45,084 nt of DNA from an uncultured bacterium. Lineage in GTDB: Bacteria > Actinomycetota > Coriobacteriia > Coriobacteriales > Coriobacteriaceae. The position numbers were made by a program, and so were the translations under genes. The notes under the pieces were generated by a model. The model saw only the letters and a program-made list of their open reading frames with translations. It searched no databases and was not told the DNA's origin. Position 1 is the first letter of the stretch, and each line of letters starts with the position of its first letter. The DNA lies in NCBI GenBank assembly GCA_905214615.1, contig CAJMMX010000009.1, forward strand, positions 1-45,084, read 5' to 3'. Positions 31,078 through 39,209 of the stretch are shown one piece after another.

Positions 31078-33174
31078 ATGGCAGACGCTAAGGATTTCCT
31101 GTTTGAGATCGGTACGGAGGAAATGCCCTCCGCACCGCTGAACAATGCTGTCAAGCAGCTTGGCACCATGATCGCCAAGGGCCTCGACGAGGCCGGTCTG
31201 GCCCATGGCGAGGTCCGCGTGATCTCGAGTCCGCGTCGTCTGGCTGCGCTCGTGGCCAACGTCGCCACTGCGACCGATGAGGTTCACGAGGTCAAGCGCG
31301 GCCCCGCGGCAAACATTGCCTTTGATGCCGACGGCAACGCCACCAAGGCCGCACAGGGCTTCGCCCGTAAGTTCGGTGTGGCTGCCGAGGACTTGGTCCG
31401 TCGTGAGGACACCGACGGCCGCGAGTATGTGTTCGCCGAGAAGAACATTCCCTCCGCACCGGCTACCCCGATCCTGACGGCCCTGTGCGAGAAGACTATC
31501 GCCGGCCTGCAGTGGCCCAACTACCGCAGCCAGCGCTGGGGGCACGAGCACGCGACGTTCGTGCGTCCGGTCCGCTGGATTTGCTGCCTTCTGGGCGAGG
31601 ATATTGTGCCTGTGTCGTTTGCCGACGTGACGAGCGGCAACACCACGCGTGGCCATCGCGTGCTTGGCCCCGGTGACCACGTTGTTGCCAGCCCCGCCGT
31701 CTACGAGCAGGTGCTCGAGGACGCCGGCGTGCTTTCTGCCGAGCGTCGTCGTGAGGCCATCCTTGCCGGTATCGCCGAGGTCGAGGCCGCTCGCCCCGGC
31801 TGCCATGTCGACACGCCCAAGAAGGTCTTTGAGGAGGTCATTAACCTCTGCGAGTGGCCGACGGTGCTCGTCGGTACCTTCGACGAGGAGTTCCTCAAGG
31901 TCCCGCACGAGATCATCTGCGAGTCCATGCTCACCAACCAGCGCTACTTCCCGATCTATGACGGCGAGGGCAAGCTTACGCGTGAGTTCGTGGTCGTCTC
32001 CAACAGCAAGCCCGAGAATGCCGAGCGCGTGATCGACGGCAACGAGCGCGTCGTGCGCGCACGCCTGGATGACGCCAAGTTCTTCTACGAGGAGGATCTG
32101 AAGATCTCTCTCGACGAGTTTCGTGAGCGCCTGGCCAAGGTCGCTTTCCAGGAGAAGCTCGGCAGCGTGCTCGCCAAGTCCGAGCGTATTGAGCAGCTCG
32201 CGCTCGCTATTGCCCGCGAGGCTCACCTGGGTGCCCACCTTGCCGCCGATGCCGGCCGTGCCGCGCATCTGTGCAAGGCCGACCTGGTGTCCAACGCCGT
32301 CGTCGAGTTCACGAGCCAGCAGGGCGTGATGGGCGGTTACTACGCCATCGCGATGGGGGAGAACGACGAGGTCGCTCATGCTATCCGCGATCACTATCGT
32401 CCCCGCTTTGCCGGCGACGAGCTGCCCGAGGGCACCGCTGGCTGCATCGTGGCCTGCGCCGACAAACTCGATACCATTGCCGGCATCTTTGCCATCGGCG
32501 AGCCCCCGACCGGCTCTTCCGACCCGTACGCGCTGCGTCGTGCCGCCATCGGCATCATCAACATCCTGCGCGACCGCCTGCCGATCGACCCCACGTCGCT
32601 CATCGACTTTGCCCTCCAGCTCTATAGCGAGCAGGGTATTGAGTTCGACGCCGCCGAGGTCACCCAGCAGGTACGCGACTTCTTCCACGGTCGTTTGGTG
32701 AGTATGGCCCGCGACGAGAAGATCCCGGCCGACACCGTTGCCGCCGTTTCCGCGGTGCACATCATTGCCCCGTCGGTCTTCTTCGCCCGCTGCGCTGCCC
32801 TCGACGAGGCTCGCAAGAACGACGCCGAGACCTTCGACAACCTGGCGACTGCCTACGCCCGCGCCGCGCATATCTCCAAGCCCGAGCTGGGTGCGGAGTA
32901 CGATCGTGCCCTGATGGGCGAGGTCGAGCTTGCGCTTGCCGACGCCTCCGAGGCCGCTCAGACCGCCGTCGATGGCGCTCTTGCCGCCGAGGATTATCCT
33001 GCCGCGTTTGCCGCGCTCGCCGCCCTGCGCGCGCCCATCGACCGCTTCTTCGACGAGGTTATGGTCATGGACAAGGACGAGCAGCTCCGCGATAATCGCC
33101 TTAAGCTGCTCAATCGCTTCGAGGCCGTTTTCTCCGGCATCGCTAACATTGGTGAGCTTGCCCGCAAAAAGTAA
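31078..33174 (+). CDS. glyS: Glycyl-tRNA synthetase beta subunit
   Basis: The tRNA-binding subunit. It starts with FLFEIGTEEMPSAPL, as the family does, includes the HD-like central domain (about 320-560) and ends with the anticodon-binding region carrying PIDRFFDEVMVMDKDE. The 698 residues are normal. With glyQ it forms the two-subunit type of GlyRS. Confidence 0.97.
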   Translation: MADAKDFLFEIGTEEMPSAPLNNAVKQLGTMIAKGLDEAGLAHGEVRVISSPRRLAALVANVATATDEVHEVKRGPAANIAFDADGNATKAAQGFARKFGVAAEDLVRREDTDGREYVFAEKNIPSAPATPILTALCEKTIAGLQWPNYRSQRWGHEHATFVRPVRWICCLLGEDIVPVSFADVTSGNTTRGHRVLGPGDHVVASPAVYEQVLEDAGVLSAERRREAILAGIAEVEAARPGCHVDTPKKVFEEVINLCEWPTVLVGTFDEEFLKVPHEIICESMLTNQRYFPIYDGEGKLTREFVVVSNSKPENAERVIDGNERVVRARLDDAKFFYEEDLKISLDEFRERLAKVAFQEKLGSVLAKSERIEQLALAIAREAHLGAHLAADAGRAAHLCKADLVSNAVVEFTSQQGVMGGYYAIAMGENDEVAHAIRDHYRPRFAGDELPEGTAGCIVACADKLDTIAGIFAIGEPPTGSSDPYALRRAAIGIINILRDRLPIDPTSLIDFALQLYSEQGIEFDAAEVTQQVRDFFHGRLVSMARDEKIPADTVAAVSAVHIIAPSVFFARCAALDEARKNDAETFDNLATAYARAAHISKPELGAEYDRALMGEVELALADASEAAQTAVDGALAAEDYPAAFAALAALRAPIDRFFDEVMVMDKDEQLRDNRLKLLNRFEAVFSGIANIGELARKK

Positions 33175-33208
33175 GCTAGCCTGCGCATAAGCGCAAAAGG
33201 AGCCCCGC

Positions 33209-34084
33209 ATGGATTGCCCGGTCACCGCTCGTTCCACCGTTATCGTTATCTCCGACTCGCTCGGTGATACCGCTTGTGAGGTGGTGCTTGCGGCGTCCGG
33301 GCAATTTGATGAAGGGGCTTTTCGTGTTTTACGTCTGCCTAAGGTGACCTCGGTGGAGCAGGTCAAATCGTTTGTGGGCCCGCGCGTCGATGCCGACCAT
33401 CGTGATATCGCCGTGTTCCATACCATCGTCGATCCGGCGCTTCGTGCTCGCGTGCTCGACTACTTGGGTATGCTGCACATTCGATCGGTCGACCTGATCG
33501 GCCCGACGCTTGCAGTCCTGTCGTCGCTTATTGGCGTGCCACCAAAAGGAGTGGCGGGTGTGATCCATAAGACCGATGACCGGTATTTCCACCGCATCGA
33601 GGCCATGGAGTACTTCGTCGAGCACGATGACGGGCGCGGCTGCGATGATCTGTCGGGTGCCGATATCGTGCTGTTGGGCGTGTCGCGCACATCCAAGACG
33701 CCGCTTTCGATGTATTTGGCCTATCAGGGCTACAAGGTTGCCAACGTTCCGCTGGCGCACGGTATGGAGCCGCCCAAGTCGATTTACGAGGTCGATCCGA
33801 TGCGTCTCTTCGGTCTGATTTCGACCGTCGATGTGACTTCCGAGATTCGCGATAGCCGCCTGGGCGACGACTACGCCCGTGCCGTTGCCGGCTCCTATGC
33901 CGAGCCCGAGAGTGTACGCAGTGAGCTCGAGGAGGCTCGTGCCCTCATGAAACGCCTGGGTTGCTTTGTGGTGCGTACCGACGGCAAGGCGATCGAGGAG
34001 AGTGCCTCCGAGATCATTGCCCACCTCGAAGAGATCAAGGAAGCCAGGGTCCGTCGTGCCGCCCGTCGCGCCCAACAAAGTTAG
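33209..34084 (+). CDS. ppsR: Pyruvate, phosphate dikinase regulatory protein
   Basis: A bifunctional kinase/pyrophosphorylase (DUF299) that turns pyruvate phosphate dikinase off and on by ADP-dependent phosphorylation and phosphate-dependent dephosphorylation of a Thr next to the catalytic His. The family P-loop reads GVSRTSKTP at 157-165, and VISDSLGDTA is the N-terminal pattern. The 291 residues are normal. ATG 33209 has AAAGGAG upstream. Its presumed target, ppdK, lies 266 bases downstream, and this pairing supports PPDK over PEP synthase as the substrate. Confidence 0.94.
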   Translation: MDCPVTARSTVIVISDSLGDTACEVVLAASGQFDEGAFRVLRLPKVTSVEQVKSFVGPRVDADHRDIAVFHTIVDPALRARVLDYLGMLHIRSVDLIGPTLAVLSSLIGVPPKGVAGVIHKTDDRYFHRIEAMEYFVEHDDGRGCDDLSGADIVLLGVSRTSKTPLSMYLAYQGYKVANVPLAHGMEPPKSIYEVDPMRLFGLISTVDVTSEIRDSRLGDDYARAVAGSYAEPESVRSELEEARALMKRLGCFVVRTDGKAIEESASEIIAHLEEIKEARVRRAARRAQQS

Positions 34085-34350
34085 CTCATTGGGCCAGCTA
34101 AATATGCTTGATATTGATAAAGCGATTTAGCAAGAAACCTGCATTTAACCTGCCAATTTATTCTATTGGTATCTTCATAAGGTAACCACCTTTACCTACC
34201 GTTTACCGCAAGTTTTAGCACGTTTACCAAACCGCGTATCCTCTGCTCAAGCCCGTTCAAATCCCGCCGTATAGTTCCCTCACGGCCCGCATCCGGCGGG
34301 TCGATTCGTTACCACGGTCGTGCGCGAGATCGCATGGAAGGGGAAGTATC
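34085..34350 (+). promoter_or_regulatory. AT-rich control region before ppdK
   Basis: The longest gene-free stretch in the window (266 bases), much poorer in GC than its surroundings. It holds the repeats described separately, -10-like TATCCT (34237-34242) and TATAGT (34270-34275) without good -35 boxes, and a short hairpin CCCGC (34286-34290)/GCGGG (34296-34300). GGAAGGGGAAG before GTG 34351 is the ribosome binding site. No T-run terminator for ppsR is visible. Confidence 0.55.
34181..34228 (+). repeat. Phased TTTACC repeats and a GGTAA-N6-TTACC palindrome
   Basis: TTTACC begins at 34191, 34202 and 34223, spacings of 11 and 21 bases, that is one and two helical turns. The first copy is also the right half of an inverted repeat, GGTAA (34181-34185) with TTACC (34192-34196). 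This looks like binding sites on one face of the DNA for a regulator of ppdK. Confidence 0.5.
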
Positions 34351-37101
34351 GTGAGCGATTGCAAGAGGGTTTACCATTTTGGAACCGATGCCCAGGGCAC
34401 TTGTGTCACCGAGGGCGACAAGTCCATGAACTTCGTGCTTGGCGGCAAAGGCGCTAACCTTGCCGAGATGAGTCGTATCGGCCTGCCGGTTCCCGGTGGC
34501 TTTACCATTACCTGCCAGACCTGCGTCGAGTACTCTGGTGCCGGCAACGTGTGGCCGGAGGGCGCGCTCGACGAAATCGTTGCCGCCGAGGCCGATCTCG
34601 AGGCTCGTTGCGGCAAGAAGCTCGGCGATGCCTCCGATCCGCTGCTCGTCTCGGTGCGCTCGGGTGCTCCGTTTTCCATGCCCGGCATGATGGACACGGT
34701 CCTCAACCTGGGCCTCAACGACGACTCCGTCCAGGGCCTTATCGCCCAGACGCAGAACCCGCGCTTTGCCTGGGATAGCTACCGCCGCTTTATCCAGATG
34801 TTCTCCAATGTCGTCATGGGTGTCGATGCCGACCTGTTCGAGAACGCCCTGACCCAGGCACGCCTGGTCGCCGGCGTTCGCGTCGATTCCGATCTTTCGG
34901 CCGAGGACCTGCAGGAGCTCGTCGAGACTTTTAAGGGCATTTTCTCCGATAACGTCGAGGCCGCCCTGTACCCCGAGCTCGAGGTCGCGGACGGCAAGCC
35001 CATCTTCCCGCACGATCCGGAGCTTCAGCTGCGCCTTGCTATCCAGGCCGTCTTTGGCAGCTGGATGAACGAGCGCGCCTGCATCTACCGCAAGCAGCAT
35101 GGCATTTCCGATGACCTTGGAACCGCCGTCAACGTCCAGGCTATGGCGTTTGGCAATAAGGGCGAGACCTCGGCGACTGGCGTCGCCTTTACGCGCAACC
35201 CGGCCGACGGAACCAAGGAGTTCTACGGTGACTTTCTGGTCAACGCCCAAGGCGAGGACGTCGTCGCCGGCATCCGCAACACCGAGCCCATCGCCGATCT
35301 CAAGACCACCCCGGGCCTCGAGTCAGCAGGTGAGGAGCTTGAGCGTGTCTTCCTGACGCTTGAGGACCACTACCGCGACATGTGCGACATCGAGTTCACC
35401 ATCGAGCAGGGTAAGCTCTGGATGCTCCAGACCCGCGTGGGCAAGCGTACCGCCACCGCCGCCCTGCGCATCGCCATCGAAATGGTCGAGGAGGGCCTCA
35501 TCACCCGCGAGGAGGCTGTGAGCCGCATCGATCCCGCGCAGCTCGACCAGCTCCTGCACCCGCAGTTCGACGCCTCCAAGAAGTACGAGGCCCTGGCCAG
35601 CGGCCTTAACGCCAGCCCTGGTGCCGCCGTGGGCGAGGTCGTGTTCTCGAGTGATGACGCCGTCGCGCGCGCCAACGAGGGCCACAAGGTCATTCTGGTC
35701 CGCTGGGAGACCAACCCCGACGACCTGAAGGGCATGGTCGCCGCCGAGGGCATCCTGACCAGCCACGGTGGCAAGACGAGCCATGCCGCCGTTATCGCCC
35801 GCGGCATGGGTACGCCCTGCGTTTGCGGCGTTGAGCGCTTCCACATTGACGCGGCAGAGAAGGTCGTGCGCATCGAGGGCAGCGACCGCGTGCTGCGCGA
35901 GGGCGATGTCATCTCCATCGACGGCACCCAGGGTATCGTCGTCGACGGCGCGGTCGACCTGGTCTCTGCAGAGCTCACCGGCGACCTGGACACCATCCTG
36001 TCTTGGGCCGATGAGATCCGTTTGGACGAGACCGACGGTCACGCCAACCACGTGCGCGTCAACGCCGACAACCCCGAGGATGCCGAGCTCGCGCTCGAGT
36101 TTGGCGCCGAGGCCATCGGTCTGTGCCGCACCGAGCACATGTTCCTGGGCGATCGCAAGAACATCATCCAGAGCTTTATCCTGTCTGACGATGAGGCCGT
36201 GAAGCAGCAGGCCCTGACCGACTTGCTCAAGGTTCAGACCGAGGACTTCCTGGCGATGTTCAAGACCATGTCCGGTCGCGATGTGGTCGTCCGCCTGCTC
36301 GATCCGCCGCTTCATGAGTTCCTGGATAATCCTCGCGAGCTCGAGGTCGCCATCACCAAGAAGGAGGCCGCCGGCGCTCCCGAGGAGGAGCTCACTGCCC
36401 TGCGCGCCCGCCTGCGTCGCATTGACGGCATGGTCGAGTCCAACCCCATGCTGGGCTTGCGCGGCGTGCGCCTGTCCGTCGTCTTTGGCGATCTGCCGCT
36501 CATGCAGGTTCGCGCCGTCGCCACGGCCGCTGCCCGCCTTATCAAGGAGGGTGTCGACCCGCGCCCCGAGATCATGGTTCCGCTCGTTTCCATCACGGCC
36601 GAGCATGTCCAGACCCGCGAGGTTATCGAGCGCGTGATCGCCGAGGTTTCCGCCGAGGAAGGCGTCGAGCTCAATATTCCCGTGGGCACGATGCTCGAGC
36701 TGCCGCGTGCCTGCATGGTCGCTGACGAGATCGCCCATCATGCCGACTTCTTCTGCTTTGGCACCAACGACCTCACCCAGACGACCTTTGGCTTCTCGCG
36801 CGATGACGCCGAGGCCAAGTTCATCCCGCTGTACATGCATAAAAAGATCCTGAAAGACAACCCCTTCGAGACCATCGACGCGGCAGTGCTGGAGCTCGTG
36901 CGCTTGGCCGTCGAGAAGGGCCGCGCCACCAATCCCGACATGCACTTTGGCGTGTGCGGCGAGCACGGCGGCGACCCCAAGTCCATCAAGGGCCTGTTTA
37001 ACGTGGCCGACGTGGACTACGTGTCCTGCTCGCCCTATCGCGTGCCCCTCGCGCGCCTGGCTGCCGCTCAGGCCAAGCTCGAGGCCAAGCGTTCCGCCTA
37101 A
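34351..37101 (+). CDS. ppdK: Pyruvate, phosphate dikinase
   Basis: Reversibly interconverts pyruvate, ATP and phosphate with PEP, AMP and pyrophosphate, allowing pyrophosphate-based glycolysis or gluconeogenesis in anaerobes. Domains in order are the ATP-grasp nucleotide domain (about 1-350), the swivelling phosphohistidine domain with His478 in GGKTSHAAVIARGMGTP, and the PEP/pyruvate barrel with Cys869 in HFGVCGEHGGDP. Thr476, two residues before the His, is the expected target of the regulator encoded upstream. At 916 residues it is longer than the common about 880, partly from the N-terminal start. The start is GTG 34351. It supplies PEP, which also feeds the DAHP and EPSP synthases of this window. 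Confidence 0.97.
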   Translation: MSDCKRVYHFGTDAQGTCVTEGDKSMNFVLGGKGANLAEMSRIGLPVPGGFTITCQTCVEYSGAGNVWPEGALDEIVAAEADLEARCGKKLGDASDPLLVSVRSGAPFSMPGMMDTVLNLGLNDDSVQGLIAQTQNPRFAWDSYRRFIQMFSNVVMGVDADLFENALTQARLVAGVRVDSDLSAEDLQELVETFKGIFSDNVEAALYPELEVADGKPIFPHDPELQLRLAIQAVFGSWMNERACIYRKQHGISDDLGTAVNVQAMAFGNKGETSATGVAFTRNPADGTKEFYGDFLVNAQGEDVVAGIRNTEPIADLKTTPGLESAGEELERVFLTLEDHYRDMCDIEFTIEQGKLWMLQTRVGKRTATAALRIAIEMVEEGLITREEAVSRIDPAQLDQLLHPQFDASKKYEALASGLNASPGAAVGEVVFSSDDAVARANEGHKVILVRWETNPDDLKGMVAAEGILTSHGGKTSHAAVIARGMGTPCVCGVERFHIDAAEKVVRIEGSDRVLREGDVISIDGTQGIVVDGAVDLVSAELTGDLDTILSWADEIRLDETDGHANHVRVNADNPEDAELALEFGAEAIGLCRTEHMFLGDRKNIIQSFILSDDEAVKQQALTDLLKVQTEDFLAMFKTMSGRDVVVRLLDPPLHEFLDNPRELEVAITKKEAAGAPEEELTALRARLRRIDGMVESNPMLGLRGVRLSVVFGDLPLMQVRAVATAAARLIKEGVDPRPEIMVPLVSITAEHVQTREVIERVIAEVSAEEGVELNIPVGTMLELPRACMVADEIAHHADFFCFGTNDLTQTTFGFSRDDAEAKFIPLYMHKKILKDNPFETIDAAVLELVRLAVEKGRATNPDMHFGVCGEHGGDPKSIKGLFNVADVDYVSCSPYRVPLARLAAAQAKLEAKRSA

Positions 37102-37139
37102 CGTTTTGGGTTTAGACGCCTAGCGCAGCCCCCTTCATG

Positions 37140-37167
37140 CCGCCCGTCTCATTCGTGAGACGGGCGG
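37140..37167 (+). terminator. Hairpin after ppdK
   Basis: A perfect 12-base stem, CCGCCCGTCTCA (37140-37151) with TGAGACGGGCGG (37156-37167), around a TTCG loop. Only a short T stretch follows. Confidence 0.7.
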
Positions 37168-37213
37168 TTATCATGTGCGGGTTTTGTCTTTTTGTCTGCG
37201 TGAAAAAATGTTC

Positions 37214-37241
37214 TTGCAGCAGAAACCCGCGCGTGTATACT
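37214..37241 (+). promoter_or_regulatory. Promoter of rplS
   Basis: TTGCAG (37214-37219), a 16-base spacer and TATACT (37236-37241), with TG before the -10 box as in extended -10 promoters. Confidence 0.7.
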
Positions 37242-37263
37242 CGAATGCGTTTGTTCAACTACG

Positions 37264-37286
37264 TGCCGGCCAAGGTGGTACGGCAC
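37264..37286 (+). promoter_or_regulatory. Possible leader hairpin of rplS
   Basis: GTGCCG (37264-37269) pairs with CGGCAC (37281-37286) in the untranslated leader, some 25 bases before the start. L19 leaders with small hairpins are known in other phyla; a match to those is not shown. Confidence 0.3.
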
Positions 37287-37310
37287 CTCTAGAAGAGTAA
37301 GGAATTGCAC

Positions 37311-37652
37311 ATGGATTACATCCGCGCAATCGAGCGTCAGCAGATCCGCGAGGACATTCCTCAGGTTCGCGTCGCCGACAACGTCAAGGTTCACTACCGC
37401 ATTAAGGAAGGCGACCGCGAGCGCATCCAGGTCTTCCAGGGCGACGTCATCCGCATGGCCGGCGCCGGTGCCCGCGAGACCTTCACCGTCCGCAAGATGT
37501 CCTTCGGTGTCGGTGTTGAGCGTACCTTCCCGCTTCACAGCCCCAAGATCGCCAAGCTCGAGGTCGTCCGTCATGGTCGCGTCCGTCGCGCCAAGCTGTA
37601 CTACCTCCGCGACAAGGTGGGCAAGGCTGCTCGCATCCCCGAGAAGCGCTAA
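37311..37652 (+). CDS. rplS: 50S ribosomal protein L19
   Basis: A protein at the 30S-50S interface. It contains VRVADNVKVHYRIKEGDRERIQVFQGDVI and the ending VRRAKLYYLRDKVGKAARI, both standard for the family; the 113 residues are normal. ATG 37311 is taken, with AGGA eight bases upstream; the in-frame TTG six bases earlier is less likely. It has its own promoter and terminator, unlike in genomes where it follows trmD directly. Confidence 0.97.
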   Translation: MDYIRAIERQQIREDIPQVRVADNVKVHYRIKEGDRERIQVFQGDVIRMAGAGARETFTVRKMSFGVGVERTFPLHSPKIAKLEVVRHGRVRRAKLYYLRDKVGKAARIPEKR

Positions 37653-37686
37653 GAAGATCGCAGCGTCTGTCCACTCGTTTGGACAC

Positions 37687-37717
37687 AAGGGTCACCTTCG
37701 GGTGGCCCTTCTTTTTA
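37687..37717 (+). terminator. Terminator after rplS
   Basis: AAGGGTCACC (37687-37696) pairs with GGTGGCCCTT (37701-37710) around TTCG, then CTTTTTA. Confidence 0.85.
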
Positions 37718-37745
37718 TCTGATTTGCATGCAAGGAGGGTCTGGT

Positions 37746-38534
37746 ATGGCCAACATGACGAGCTCGGTTTCGGCATCGCAGGTTGCCGGTGAGTTGGCGA
37801 GCGCTACGTTTGAGGAGATTCCTGCCCTCGTGGAGCATTATCGCGAGGATCCGCGCCAGCAGGTGATCAAGGCTTGCGAGCGTGCCCTTAAACGCCATGC
37901 CAAAGAGCTTGCCGAGCGCGAGCGCGTCAATGACATGTACGAGCTTATGCACGAGCTTGGCGGCGATGGGGTGGTCGTTGGTGTCGACGAGGTGGGTCGC
38001 GGATCGGTGGCCGGCCCTTTGACAGTATGCGCCGTCTGTCTTCCTATGGAGCCGCGCGTCTGGGGCATCAATGATTCCAAAAAGCTCACGCCCGCGCGCC
38101 GCGAGTTGCTCTCGGTGAAGATTGCCGAGGTGGCGACGGCAATCGGTTTTTGCCATATCGCGCCGAAGGATATCGATGAAATGGGCATGGCCCGTGCTAT
38201 CCGTACCGCCGTTGCGGGCGCCGTGGCCGATACGGGACTTGAGCCCGACTGCGTCCTCATGGATGGCAACCCCTTGGGCGCCGTTCCTAACGAGCGCGAT
38301 GTGGTGAAGGGTGATGCCAAAATTGCCTGCATCGCCGCGGCGTCCATCATGGCCAAGGTCACGCGTGACGAGATGATGGTCGAGTACGACGCCGAGTATC
38401 CCGAGTACCATCTGGCCGAGTCGAAGGGCTACGCGAGCCCCGAGCACATCGAGGCCATTCGCAAACATGGACTTTGCCCACTGCACCGCGTGAGCTTTTG
38501 CGGAAACTTTCTGCAGACTGAGCGCCTTTTCTAG
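37746..38534 (+). CDS. rnhB: Ribonuclease HII
   Basis: Removes ribonucleotides from DNA-RNA hybrids. Catalytic motifs are VGVDEVGRG (near residue 82), NDSKKL, a central Asp in VLMDGN and KGDAKIACIAAASIMAKVTRD. The 262 residues include an N-terminal extension of about 75 residues, as in Bacillus-type RnhB. ATG 37746 follows AGGAGGG; the longer frame from 37728 has no such site. Confidence 0.95.
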   Translation: MANMTSSVSASQVAGELASATFEEIPALVEHYREDPRQQVIKACERALKRHAKELAERERVNDMYELMHELGGDGVVVGVDEVGRGSVAGPLTVCAVCLPMEPRVWGINDSKKLTPARRELLSVKIAEVATAIGFCHIAPKDIDEMGMARAIRTAVAGAVADTGLEPDCVLMDGNPLGAVPNERDVVKGDAKIACIAAASIMAKVTRDEMMVEYDAEYPEYHLAESKGYASPEHIEAIRKHGLCPLHRVSFCGNFLQTERLF

Positions 38535-38583
38535 GTCAATTGTGGAGACAGGGACCTTTGGGGTTTTATAAACCTGCTGGTAG

Positions 38584-38625
38584 CGGGCCGTATGCAACAC
38601 CATTGCTGTGTACGGCCCGTTTTTT
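38584..38625 (+). terminator. Terminator after rnhB
   Basis: CGGGCCGTA (38584-38592) pairs with TACGGCCCG (38611-38619), followed by six T. It closes the rnhB unit before yraN. Confidence 0.85.
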
Positions 38626-38723
38626 GACGGCATTTGGTCAGCTTTTGGTTTGCTTCCGGTACTTACCCGCACGAAAGGTGCCCTCATCATCGGGGCAATG
38701 CAGTGTGCGGGAAAGGAGACCCC

Positions 38724-39209
38724 ATGAGTGCCGCAAGCAAAAAGAGCAAGACGCAGCAACTCAAGGAGCGTTGGGAAAACGGCGAGCTCGACTGCGGGGC
38801 GATGACGCCCGACTTTATCAAGGGACTCAGTCCCCGCGAGCTGGGCATGCTGGGCGAGCTGATCACCATCGACTACTTTAACGAGCGCGGCTACACCTTG
38901 CTGGAGCAGGGTTATCGTTGCACCGAGGGCGAGGCCGATCTGGTGCTGCTCGATGAGCTCGACGATGTCGTGGTGATGGCCGAGGTCAAGACCAGACGCG
39001 TCGCACTGGATTGCAGCACGCGGGTCTTTCCCGAGGAGGCCGTGGACGTCCAGAAGCAACGCCGCTACCGCCGCATCGCAAGTTGCTATCTCATGGAGCA
39101 TTATCCGCTCAAGGCGATTCGCTTCGATGCCGTGGGTGTCACCATTCGCGGCGGGCATATCGCCGAGATCGAGCATCAGTACAACGCGTTCGATTGGCAG
39201 GTGTCGTGA
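38724..39209 (+). CDS. yraN: UPF0102 (YraN) nuclease-fold protein
   Basis: A small protein of the endonuclease-like superfamily, function unproven. The core has GELITIDYFNERGYTLLEQGYR, then GEADLVLLDE and MAEVKTRR, whose Glu/Asp/Lys set matches the nuclease-fold active site. The 161 residues include about 40 extra at the N-terminus. ATG 38724 is chosen for its AAAGGAG; the frame runs back to 38634. The stop overlaps the comM start as TGATG, and comM and dprA follow, so it belongs with DNA-processing genes. Confidence 0.88.
   Translation: MSAASKKSKTQQLKERWENGELDCGAMTPDFIKGLSPRELGMLGELITIDYFNERGYTLLEQGYRCTEGEADLVLLDELDDVVVMAEVKTRRVALDCSTRVFPEEAVDVQKQRRYRRIASCYLMEHYPLKAIRFDAVGVTIRGGHIAEIEHQYNAFDWQVS

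Noticed and set aside
30172..33426. 1084-codon open frame opposite glyQ and glyS
   Set aside because: Shadow frame created by third-position GC bias; both synthetase subunits are unmistakable on the plus strand.
35323..36966. 547-codon minus-strand frame opposite ppdK
   Set aside because: Antisense shadow of a clear PPDK.
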